From the NCBI RefSeq assembly GCF_013299185.1, contig NZ_JAAFKG010000036.1, forward strand, positions 18,581 through 82,580: a stretch of DNA of 64,000 nt. The letters run 5' to 3'. The DNA comes from Microcoleus sp. bin48.metabat.b7b8b9.023 (GTDB lineage Bacteria; Cyanobacteriota; Cyanobacteriia; Cyanobacteriales; Microcoleaceae). Below the pieces are notes generated by a model. It saw nothing but the letters and a program-made list of their open reading frames with translations. It was not told the origin of the DNA and did no database searches. A program made the translations under genes and the position numbers. Shown piece after piece: positions 56,639 through 64,000 of the stretch; position 1 is the stretch's first letter, and every line of letters begins with the position of its first letter.

Positions 56639-57592
56639 TTATTTTACAGCACAAATTAGCCCGAAACGAATCAATCCGCTCTCATATCCGCGACTCATCA
56701 ACCCTAGAGCAAGTGCAGCTTGAATAGTCGTCCAACCGCTCGTCAACAAACCCCAAATCGCGCTCGGAGTCAAAGCAGAATCGATCACCACATCCCAAAA
56801 AGGAGCCACAGCTTTTGACCAATCAGCACTGCGAATACTTGTCAGAGGCAAACTGCGGACAATCTCCTCATATTCCGGCAAAGAAATCACATAAGGCAAA
56901 GCATAAACTCGGTAAATTTCTGCCAATTCCTTCCTCTCTGCATCAGTCAATTCTCCCGCTGTTTCTCCCAGCGGGCGGTGACACCAAGTTGCCAAAATCA
57001 AAGTTCCTCCCGGCTTGAGCACGCGACAGCATTCCTGTAAAAACTTAATTTTGTCGGGCATATGTTCCCCACTTTCGAGCGACCAAACCAAGTCAAAGGA
57101 CTCATCAGGAAAAGGCATATTTAAAGCATCTGCTACTAAAAAGTTAACATTGCTTTCCAGTCCAGCAATTTTAGCGCGTTCCTTTGCTCTGTTTGCCTGT
57201 ACCGGACTCAGGGTAATGCCGGTAGCTGTCACCCGATCGCCCTTTTGATTTGGTTCCGACGATCGACTAAAATCGCGATCGACCCCATCATCCGACTTTA
57301 AATTATTTTGCGCGATCGAACCAAACTTTTCGGTCAAATACAACGTGCTCCCACCAATGCCGCAACCGACATCCAGAATGCGGTAAGGTTCTGATAGCCC
57401 TGCGGCTGTCGGCACTCGGGCCCAGAAGAGCAGTTCCTCGATCAAATCTATCTGAGCCTGTCGGCGCTCTTTTTTCAAATTGCCATCCGGGCCGTAGTAA
57501 CCGTGGTGCATATGTTCGCCCCACACCTGCTCCCACAAACCGCTAGAAGCGTCGTAGAGTTGCTGAATTTGCTGGTAAAGTGTTGATGTCAT
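56639..57592 (-). CDS. Gamma-tocopherol methyltransferase
   Basis: 317 residues; it methylates gamma-tocopherol to alpha-tocopherol using S-adenosylmethionine. Seen: N-terminal LYDASSGLWEQVWGEHMHHGYYGPDG (about 12-37), SAM motif I ILDVGCGIGGSTLYLTEKF (about 72-90), FDLVWSLESGEHMPDK, and LKPGGTLILATWCHR (about 191-205). It reads as a relative of the cyanobacterial VTE4/slr0089-type enzyme. A related 2-methyl-6-phytylbenzoquinol methyltransferase is the alternative. Unusual: a roughly 30-residue unconserved insertion at about 92-121 (for example SDDGVDRDFSRSSEPNQKG) separates motif I from TGITLSPVQ. It pairs functionally with the phytyltransferase downstream. Confidence 0.85.
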   Translation of the reverse strand: MTSTLYQQIQQLYDASSGLWEQVWGEHMHHGYYGPDGNLKKERRQAQIDLIEELLFWARVPTAAGLSEPYRILDVGCGIGGSTLYLTEKFGSIAQNNLKSDDGVDRDFSRSSEPNQKGDRVTATGITLSPVQANRAKERAKIAGLESNVNFLVADALNMPFPDESFDLVWSLESGEHMPDKIKFLQECCRVLKPGGTLILATWCHRPLGETAGELTDAERKELAEIYRVYALPYVISLPEYEEIVRSLPLTSIRSADWSKAVAPFWDVVIDSALTPSAIWGLLTSGWTTIQAALALGLMSRGYESGLIRFGLICAVK

Positions 57593-57881
57593 CGCACGAT
57601 CGCAAGTTGTTACAGGAATTCTACCGTGATTTTCCCGTTGTTGTCATCGAACTTGGCGGCGAAAGTGCGATCGACAGCCGGCACTCGCACTCGCAGAGAT
57701 ATCCTGATTTCGGGCCGGGCGATCGATTTGTGAGTTCCCTTTAAAATCCCAAATCAAAAATCTCAAATCTAAAATCGATTTGTGGGTTCCCTCTCAAATC
57801 CCAAATCCCAAATCCCAAATCCCAAATCCCACATCCTCAAATCTCAAAATCCCCAGTCTCAAATCTAAAATCTAAAATCGA
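57593..57881. repeat. Intergenic seven-base repeats before ktrB
   Basis: AAATCCC and AAATCTA/AAATCTC units fill about 57740-57880, up to the ATG of ktrB. Divergent promoter region for the methyltransferase (minus) and ktrB (plus); no sharp motifs seen. Confidence 0.75.
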
Positions 57882-59216
57882 ATGACTGTCTCGCGAACTA
57901 TTTGTTTAGGATTCATCGCCGTCATTACCGCAGGTGCTCTACTACTAATGATGCCATTTTCCACAATTGATGGAACTTGGAGCGATCCAATCACAGCACT
58001 CTTTACATCTACTTCCGCTGTCTGCGTCACAGGGTTGTCGGTTGTAGATGTCGGAAAATATTACTCTTTTTGGGGGCAACTGTGCCTCGTGTTACTGGTG
58101 CAAATAGGAGGCTTGGGCTACATGACAGCCACAACTTTCTTACTGCTGCTATTGGGCCGCCGCTTTGGTTTAAAAGACAAAATTGCCCTGCAACAATCAC
58201 TGGACAAATCCGGGCTGGCCGGCGTAGTGCAACTCGTGCAGTCAATTCTAGCAACAACCGCTTTGTTTGAATTGACTGGAGTATTTTTGCTGATGTTAGT
58301 TTTTGTCCCAGAATACGGATTTAAAGACGGTCTCTGGTCTGCTATTTTTCACAGTGTGAATTCGTTTAATAACGCCGGATTTAGCATCTACTCAGACAAT
58401 TTAATCCGCTACGTCAATTCGCCTGTAATTAACTTCACAGTCACCGGCTTGATCGTATTTGGGGGCATCGGCTATCAAGTAATTATGGAAATGTACCTGT
58501 GGCTGCGCGATCGCTTCAACAAAAGCCCCATCTGCACAGTTTTTTCCCTCAACTTCAAAGTTGTCACCAGTACCACTGCTGTCCTTTTAATTTTAGGAAC
58601 CCTAGCATATTTACTGCTGGAATACAACAACCCAGGAACTTTCGGCCCTCTCAATTTTCCGCAAAAGGTGATGGCAGCTTGGTTTCAATCTGTGACGCCC
58701 CGCACGGCAGGATTTAATACAATTGACATTGGAAAAATGAGCGAAGCCGCGCTATTTATGACGATCGCGCTGATGTTTGTCGGCGCCAGTCCCGGCAGCA
58801 CCGGCGGCGGCATCAAAACCACAACTTTTAGGATATTGTTTAGCTGTACCGCAGCAGTTCTCGAAGGCCAGGAACAGGTGCAGTGCTATCAGCGTCAAAT
58901 CCCAGCAGCACTGATTTTGAAAACCATTAGCGTAGTCTTCGGATCGCTGTTAGTCGCCTTCTCATCTGCAATTTTAATCGAACTGACCAATCCCGAACTA
59001 GAATTTATCCAAGTGCTGTTTGAGGCAGTGTCAGCTTTTGGCACGGTCGGCCTTTCCACAGGGATTACAGCTAAGATTTCGGCGATCGGCAAATTAATTC
59101 TGATTGCTACCATGTACATAGGTCGGGTTGGCGTGCTGCTGCTGATGAGTGCCGCATTCGGCGACCCCAAACCCAGAACTTTTAAGTATGCTGAGGAAAG
59201 TTTGTTAGTTGGATAG
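57882..59216 (+). CDS. ktrB: KtrB, potassium/sodium-coupled uptake channel subunit
   Basis: 444 residues with about eight membrane helices and four pore-loop units. Seen: TSTSAVCVTGLSVVD (first selectivity loop), HSVNSFNNAGFSIYS (second), TPRTAGFNTIDI (third) and VSAFGTVGLSTGI (fourth), each with the conserved Gly of the K+ filter, plus a gate-loop Gly-rich stretch GASPGSTGGGIKT. It forms the dimeric membrane pore of the Ktr system in the plasma membrane. KtrA is encoded 135 bases downstream. The start lies at the end of a seven-base repeat array. Confidence 0.94.
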   Translation: MTVSRTICLGFIAVITAGALLLMMPFSTIDGTWSDPITALFTSTSAVCVTGLSVVDVGKYYSFWGQLCLVLLVQIGGLGYMTATTFLLLLLGRRFGLKDKIALQQSLDKSGLAGVVQLVQSILATTALFELTGVFLLMLVFVPEYGFKDGLWSAIFHSVNSFNNAGFSIYSDNLIRYVNSPVINFTVTGLIVFGGIGYQVIMEMYLWLRDRFNKSPICTVFSLNFKVVTSTTAVLLILGTLAYLLLEYNNPGTFGPLNFPQKVMAAWFQSVTPRTAGFNTIDIGKMSEAALFMTIALMFVGASPGSTGGGIKTTTFRILFSCTAAVLEGQEQVQCYQRQIPAALILKTISVVFGSLLVAFSSAILIELTNPELEFIQVLFEAVSAFGTVGLSTGITAKISAIGKLILIATMYIGRVGVLLLMSAAFGDPKPRTFKYAEESLLVG

Positions 59217-59351
59217 CAAAATCCTGCCTCGTTCCTGATAATCTAAACAATGGGTAACAACCCAAATCAACTTTGACTATTTACTCAAAAATCAAAAGGA
59301 GGCAGCGCTGTCTATGCTAAAATTTGAATATCCATACCTTCAGCGCTGAAT

Positions 59352-60053
59352 ATGAGCGTGAACCTTTCATCTTTAAAATTTTTTCGCAGTTTGCGCGCCG
59401 AAAACAAGCAATTTGCAGTCATTGGCTTGGGACGTTTCGGCAGAGCAGTGTGCTCGACTCTCCACGGCTTGGGTTACGAAGTCCTCGGGGTTGACACCGA
59501 CGAAAAAAAAGTAACTCAAGCTTTGAACGATCGCATTTCAGCTCACGTTTTGCAGTTAGATTCTACAGAGCCTAGCGCTCTACAGGAAGCAGGTATATTT
59601 GAATTTGAAACAGTGATTGTGGCGATCGGCAATTACCTCGCCGAAAGCATTACCACCACCCTCAACCTCAAGGAAGGCGGGGTAACTCACGTCATCGCCA
59701 AAGCTTCCTCGGAAACTCACTTAAAACTGTTGAAAAAAGTCGGCGCCGATCATGTAGTTTTTCCCGAACGAGAAATGGGCTGCTCTTTAGCCCGCATTCT
59801 TACACAACCCAGCATTTTAGAACGCTTTGACCTAGACCCAAATCACAGCATTGTTGAGTTGCTCGTTCCTGAAAAATTTGACGGTAAAACCATTGCCGAT
59901 TTGGATCTCCGGCGCCGGTACGGTTTGAACTTGCTCGCAGTCGGTCGCGGCGACAATTTCGAGATCAATCCCCAGCCAAACGAACGCTTGAAAAACGGCG
60001 AGGTGATGGTAGTAATTGGTTCTAATAAAGATATCAATCGCTTGCCAATTTAA
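59352..60053 (+). CDS. ktrA: KtrA, regulatory RCK subunit of the Ktr potassium uptake system
   Basis: 233 residues. Seen: an RCK_N Rossmann domain (about 18-140) with VIGLGRFGRAVCSTLHGLG and the acidic GVDTDE for binding ATP/ADP/NAD(H), and an RCK_C domain (about 155-233; SIVELLVPEKFDGKTIADLD). The octameric ring gates KtrB. It sits in a ktrB-ktrA order. Start is the ATG at 59352. A short GC-rich hairpin (GGTGCGC-CACCA-GCGCACC, about 60069-60087) follows the stop but lacks a U-run. Confidence 0.94.
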   Translation: MSVNLSSLKFFRSLRAENKQFAVIGLGRFGRAVCSTLHGLGYEVLGVDTDEKKVTQALNDRISAHVLQLDSTEPSALQEAGIFEFETVIVAIGNYLAESITTTLNLKEGGVTHVIAKASSETHLKLLKKVGADHVVFPEREMGCSLARILTQPSILERFDLDPNHSIVELLVPEKFDGKTIADLDLRRRYGLNLLAVGRGDNFEINPQPNERLKNGEVMVVIGSNKDINRLPI

Positions 60054-60663
60054 TAGCTCGATCTCTAGGGTGCGCCACCAGCGCACCTTAAAAATTGTAG
60101 GATGGGCCCGAGAGCCAGTCCTAAAATTTGATTGCAAGGATTTAACGAATCTTGTTTCTTAATGTTATATATAGCCCAATACGGTTGACTTAAGATAGTC
60201 ATTGCGAGGAACGAAGCAATCGCAGTATCTATTTCTCATCGGATTTTACCTCCAGGGCACTATACCAGTAAACGGTATTGATATATAGCCTTTCTTAAAA
60301 AAGTGAGTTAGGCCCTATGCCCTAGGCCCTATGCCCTATGCCCTATGCCCTATGCCCTATGCCCTATTCCCTATTCCCTATGCCCTATGCCCTATTCCCT
60401 ATTCCCTATGCCCTATTCCCTATTCCCTATTCCCTATGCCCTATTCCCATGAGTACCTCATATGGGAGATCGAAAGGCTATAGTTTATAGCCGAAATATC
60501 TAAAGAAGAATTTTACCAATACTGCGGTTGCTTTGGCCGTGGCGGCTTGCTCGCAAAACATAACGGAAACCATCGCCACAAGCGAAAATTTTTGAAGAAA
60601 GTAGAAGCACCCAACGATCGATCGTCGCGCTAGCCCAAATCTAGGAGCGATCGCCCTCAAAAT
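60054..60663. repeat. Gap with a large CCCTATG/CCCTATT seven-base repeat inside a palindromic element
   Basis: More than fifteen copies of CCCTATG or CCCTATT span about 60317-60447. They are bracketed by TATAGCCTTTC (about 60286) and GAAAGGCTATA (about 60472), the inverted ends of the repeat seen at 443 and 41202. No gene is seen; a short minus-strand frame at 60478-60660 is not supported. Confidence 0.8.
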
Positions 60664-60897
60664 TCAACCGACTTTCAAGATATCTTGCAGGTAAGCTTTG
60701 CCAAAAACCAGCACCACCAAGACTAGAGCGAGTTCAACAGGCCAAGGACAGACCGCAAAAAACCAAATTAACGAACACACCCCAATAATTGCAGCTATGG
60801 GAGCCGGAATCCCGTCTAGCGTTCTCTTGTCAGTCCCAGCAGTCACGAGCCCAGCGAGCAAGCAGAGCGTAAACGGAATCAAGCAACTTGCGATCAT
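60664..60897 (-). CDS. Small membrane protein of unknown function
   Basis: 77 residues. Seen: an N-terminal hydrophobic segment (about 3-20), a second (about 31-50, IAAIIGVCSLIWFFAVCPWP) and a third (about 52-70), with a short soluble loop TDKRTLDGIPAP. No family recognised. The N-terminus could be a signal anchor. Codon use looks like neighbouring genes. It has no operon partner. Confidence 0.5.
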   Translation of the reverse strand: MIASCLIPFTLCLLAGLVTAGTDKRTLDGIPAPIAAIIGVCSLIWFFAVCPWPVELALVLVVLVFGKAYLQDILKVG

Positions 60898-61560
60898 GGC
60901 TTTTACCTCATTAAATTTTTTTTAGATATGGCAGATGAGCATATTGTAACGATACATGAAAAATTCGGAGATGTAGCAGAAACTTTGATAAGATTTAATG
61001 TTAGGTCATTGATATCCTGTGGCAACACTTGTTTGATTTTTAGCTCCGACCCTCTCCGAAGACATGAAGTAGCTCGGCAGAAGCCAGAATTTGGTAATTT
61101 TGGTTTCGGCATTCGCGATCGTAGCCGAATACCTGGAGATGAACTGCGATGCACCCTCGATCGCACTTCTGCAATAGATTGCCGACAAAATCCGACAGTA
61201 CAAAGGCTAGGCTGATTTCCGGTAGCCTGCCCTTTAGCTGTCTGTACAGACACGATGTCTGTAGAATGCCGATCGCCCCGCTAACCTTTCCCTCCATCGC
61301 AGGAAAGAAGATATGGCTGGGCGATCTTTTTGTGTTCCAGCGTGCGATCGATCTTTGCTTCCCCATCTCTCACTAAAAAATAAATTCCCAAGTCATTAAC
61401 CCCCTTTTTTGCCCCCATTAATTAATATAAATAATCAACAATAAATTGACTAAAATAACCCCCTATTGTATAATCGAAAACCCTCCCTATAAAAATAGCC
61501 GACACTTGACAACTAATCAACTAAAAAGTTAACTATTTAATAGATACAACTCCTACAGCA
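60898..61560. other. Long intergenic gap with no supported gene
   Basis: Frames on both strands here (for example 60928-61215 plus, 60903-61253 minus) lack domain, start-site or codon evidence. The last part (about 61376-61560), AT-rich, may hold the promoter of the 655-residue membrane protein, but no clear motif was found. Confidence 0.5.
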
Positions 61561-63528
61561 ATGATGTTATACCTCATCTCATTTTTCTACGGTATTTGCC
61601 TGCTACTATCCCTCATCGGTTGGGGAAAAGTCCTCAACCACATCCTGTTTCCCAACCAGCGAATTGACTGGGGACAAAGAGCCGCTTGGGGTCTAGCTTT
61701 TAGCGTTCTAATTGGCGGCATCTTAAATGCAACCTGGACTATTTCCCAAACCACAATTCTATTTTTTTTAGGTTTGGGACTCATTTACTGTCTAATAGAT
61801 TTAGTAAATCACAGACAATTAATTATTAATAATATCTTGCACGTATTTCAAGAATGCCGCCAAGACAAAGTCATCTTAGCAGGCATTGCCATAGTTAGTC
61901 TACTAATTTTAATTCAATACGCCGGATGGCTTTATACAGGTAGACACAACTTTGCAAATATGGTCTATGCTGACGGATTTAATACTAGCGACGACTACCA
62001 CGGTTACTTAGTATTTCCCCACAAAATGCTGCAACTCGGTTCCATGGGTTCAGACCCTTTTAGCGAACGAAGAATAGTATCTTTAGGTGGGCAGTCATTT
62101 CTCCAAGTATTGATTTTAAGCGGACTTTCCGACACTAATCTCAACCTCATCGACCCCGCTTTGCCCCTGATAATTACTGTCGGATTAATTCTAGGATTTT
62201 TCAAAGAAAATAAAGTTTCAACCAAACGAATCGTCTTCACTATTTTATTCTTGCTTTTGATTCCACTTCCCAAAGCCAACACTACAAGTCTCATGCTACC
62301 CGTTGCTTTATTTGTAAGTTTGTTCAGAACCATTGACAGTAAAGAAATAGAAGACAACCATTGGGCAGCAAATGCTTGTATATTAGCTTTAATTACTGCG
62401 GCTATTTGTGCTTTAAAATCCTCGTTAATACCCGCCTGTGTCTTTCTATTTGCCACGAGCTATATTTGCCATTTAATTAGCTCCGAATCCAAACAAAAAG
62501 CTGTATTTGAAATGGTTTTGACAACAGTATTAGTGGGAGTATTTCTACTGCCTTGGATGATTTCAATGTATCAATCCTCAGGCACTCTATTGTATCCTCT
62601 TTTGGGAAAAGGCTATCACGCCTCCGCCTACGGCATTACCTTCAAATCAGGTTCGACGTTATTAGGAACTGCGAAAAGCGCCCTGATAGCATTCCAAGGT
62701 ATTTACGTTTTTATACTGATATTTCTCGGCTGTTTGAGCTTGAGCATCCGACCTTGGAAGTTTGGCAATTTACCCGAAGAACCTTCGTTCTCGAACCGCC
62801 AAGCAGTTTTATCAATGACAATTGCAGCGGGATTGGCGACAATTGCTGTAGGTGTAATTACCGAAAATGCCGACCCTTTTCGGTATTCGTTTTCTCACCT
62901 TTTCCCAGCAATTTTAATATTGATCGCGGTAGCAATGACCGACACAGGAACATTAAACAAAAACGGAGCAGCCAACTTTTTTATTGCTGCTGTATTTTGT
63001 GCGGGGTTGGCAATTAGCTATAACTGGGCTATCACTAAACAGACTTATTCAGCTTATGTAAAAAATATAGAATTTGGGCTGACAAATCCATCATTAGTTA
63101 CAGCAAAGCAAAAGTCGCAGTACGTAGCAATGCAGGAGTCTGTGCCACAGGGAGAAACAGTTTTGACCAGACTAGATGCACCTTTTATCCTCGACTTCAA
63201 ACGCAATCAAATTTTCCTAGCAGACTGGCCGGGGGGAGCAAGTTTGCCACCCGGTATGCCTGTATTCAAAGGCCCTGAAGCCTTAGCAAACTATTTAGTT
63301 TCAAAATCTATTCGATACATAGCTTATTCGTCTTGGAGTCTCAATCATCCCGCAGATGTAGATACTTCGGGGCCTGGATTGTCATCTTGGTTTCGACTGC
63401 AAGCAAAACTCTCTCACGATTTTCGGGATAACGTGCGGCAACTTGCAAAAAGTCGCAAAAAACTTTATGAAGACGGAGAAAATTTTGTGTTAGATTTGGG
63501 AACTAAAGCCATCTCTATGGGTTTGTAG
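61561..63528 (+). CDS. Polytopic membrane protein, probable GT-C-type glycosyltransferase
   Basis: 655 residues from the first of two ATGs (61561/61564). Seen: roughly a dozen hydrophobic segments up to about residue 500 and a final soluble domain (about 505-655) with TVLTRLDAPFILDFKRNQIF, ADWPGGASLPPGMPVF and LVSKSIRYIAYSS. This plan, many helices plus a C-terminal soluble part, matches the GT-C fold (ArnT/PMT-like), but I see no family-specific DxD/ExD motif that settles it. Its substrate is probably a lipid-linked sugar (inference). It could serve the same surface-glycan programme as the genes at 41-55 kb. Confidence 0.75.
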   Translation: MMLYLISFFYGICLLLSLIGWGKVLNHILFPNQRIDWGQRAAWGLAFSVLIGGILNATWTISQTTILFFLGLGLIYCLIDLVNHRQLIINNILHVFQECRQDKVILAGIAIVSLLILIQYAGWLYTGRHNFANMVYADGFNTSDDYHGYLVFPHKMLQLGSMGSDPFSERRIVSLGGQSFLQVLILSGLSDTNLNLIDPALPLIITVGLILGFFKENKVSTKRIVFTILFLLLIPLPKANTTSLMLPVALFVSLFRTIDSKEIEDNHWAANACILALITAAICALKSSLIPACVFLFATSYICHLISSESKQKAVFEMVLTTVLVGVFLLPWMISMYQSSGTLLYPLLGKGYHASAYGITFKSGSTLLGTAKSALIAFQGIYVFILIFLGCLSLSIRPWKFGNLPEEPSFSNRQAVLSMTIAAGLATIAVGVITENADPFRYSFSHLFPAILILIAVAMTDTGTLNKNGAANFFIAAVFCAGLAISYNWAITKQTYSAYVKNIEFGLTNPSLVTAKQKSQYVAMQESVPQGETVLTRLDAPFILDFKRNQIFLADWPGGASLPPGMPVFKGPEALANYLVSKSIRYIAYSSWSLNHPADVDTSGPGLSSWFRLQAKLSHDFRDNVRQLAKSRKKLYEDGENFVLDLGTKAISMGL

Positions 63529-63960
63529 TTCTGAACAGTAGACAAGATTGCAAAAGTCCTTTTAATCAAATTTTGGGACGCTGCTCAAAGCCATCCCACA
63601 AGAAAAAAAGATTTTTGTGGGACGTTGCTCTGAGCAGCGTCCTAACTATTTTTGCAAGAAGTCTAGTTCCTATAATCAAAGCAAGCTGAAAAAGTCTTAC
63701 ATGATACGCTAATGATAGCGGTAAGGCGCGCATTGGCACCCTACAATAACTTTACTCTTTAGTCAGCGAAGGCAGACTTCGTTTGTGTAGTTAGCGGTTT
63801 CAACCGCTTAAAAAAGTCTTTAGTCGGCGTCCGGCGGACTTCGTTTGTGTAGTTTGACCTCGAATTCGTATTCGCTAGTGTCATGAATTATTCGCGGAGA
63901 TGACAGGAGCGATGAAAAGCCGCTAAAACGAGAAGGTACCGCCATTTCCCGTAATTTGCC
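63529..63960. repeat. Intergenic repeats near the window end
   Basis: An imperfect inverted repeat GGGACGCTGCTCAAAG.../...CTGAGCAGCGTCC (about 63576-63642) could terminate the preceding gene. Two similar 22-base direct copies, CAGACTTCGTTTGTGTAGTT and GGACTTCGTTTGTGTAGTT, lie at about 63772 and 63836. No gene seen before 63961. Confidence 0.65.
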
Positions 63961-64000
63961 ATGACGATTTTAGAGCGAGAAGCCCAGATTTTACGAGTCC
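63961..64000 (+). CDS. Possible start of a gene cut by the window end
   Basis: ATG at 63961 opens MTILEREAQILRV with no stop to the window end; an in-frame stop lies just upstream (63952-63954). Too short to name, and no clear ribosome site is seen. Confidence 0.25.
   Translation, partial: MTILEREAQILRV

Noticed and set aside
60928..61215. 95-residue plus-strand frame and overlapping minus-strand frames in the 60.9-61.5 kb gap
   Set aside because: No recognisable domain, low coding quality, several overlapping frames; left as an unassigned gap.
1..64000. tRNA or rRNA genes
   Set aside because: No cloverleaf-like GGTTCGA...-type T-loop with matching arms or rRNA-like stretches was noticed; a tRNAscan-SE run would settle this.

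Overview
The window reads as chromosome of a filamentous, probably non-heterocystous cyanobacterium of the Microcoleus/Oscillatoria type (inference). Evidence: very frequent GCGATCGC (HIP1) octamers; many seven-base tandem repeats and dispersed palindromes between genes; tocopherol genes (homogentisate phytyltransferase, gamma-tocopherol methyltransferase); KtrA/KtrB potassium uptake; a haemagglutinin-CHAT protein; and a PatX-type RGSGR peptide, a family known to co-occur with HetR in filamentous cyanobacteria. I saw no tRNA, rRNA, CRISPR array or intact transposase.

Layout. 0-6.5 kb: a small unknown ORF, SbcD nuclease, SMI1/KNR4 protein, Uma2 nuclease, an ATP-dependent DNA-ligase-like protein and an acyltransferase; the gaps hold tandem duplications that carry ends of the flanking genes. 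6.7-10.2 kb: glutaredoxin-like gene, an IscB RNA-guided nuclease with a likely omega-RNA leader, and murE. 10.3-18 kb: a histidine-kinase remnant, two tandem paralogous hybrid kinases (Cache-HAMP-HisKA-HATPase-REC) and a REC-kinase gene. 18-27 kb: DUF1350 protein, an unknown protein, another Cache-HAMP kinase, a degenerate kinase-like protein and TldD protease. 27-29.5 kb: repeats, two small exported peptides including PatX with a HetR-like operator, and coaE. 29.7-36.2 kb: a 1707-residue haemagglutinin-CHAT protein, a YdeI-like protein and an unusual SDR. 36.3-41.1 kb: two PD-(D/E)XK-type proteins, a serine protease with TPRs, and a CobA-HemD fusion. 41.4-54.8 kb: two convergent giant glycan genes, a GT-MT-MT-GT2 fusion and a 3347-residue protein with five TPR-glycosyltransferase modules plus a terminal GT4 domain. 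54.9-57.6 kb: tocopherol pair. 57.9-60.1 kb: ktrB-ktrA. 60.6-64 kb: a small membrane protein, a large polytopic GT-C-like membrane protein and the possible start of another gene.

Functional themes are cell-surface glycan synthesis, multi-kinase signalling, tocopherol synthesis, potassium homeostasis and a peptide-HetR signalling unit. The strongest points for follow-up are the patX locus with its operator-like inverted repeat, the IscB/omega-RNA locus, the giant modular glycosyltransferase, and evidence that intergenic repeats have invaded or duplicated coding sequence (giant TPR gene, coaE, the tocopherol methyltransferase, and the ends of sbcD and the Uma2/SMI1 genes). All functional calls come from reading motifs by eye; no database search was run.
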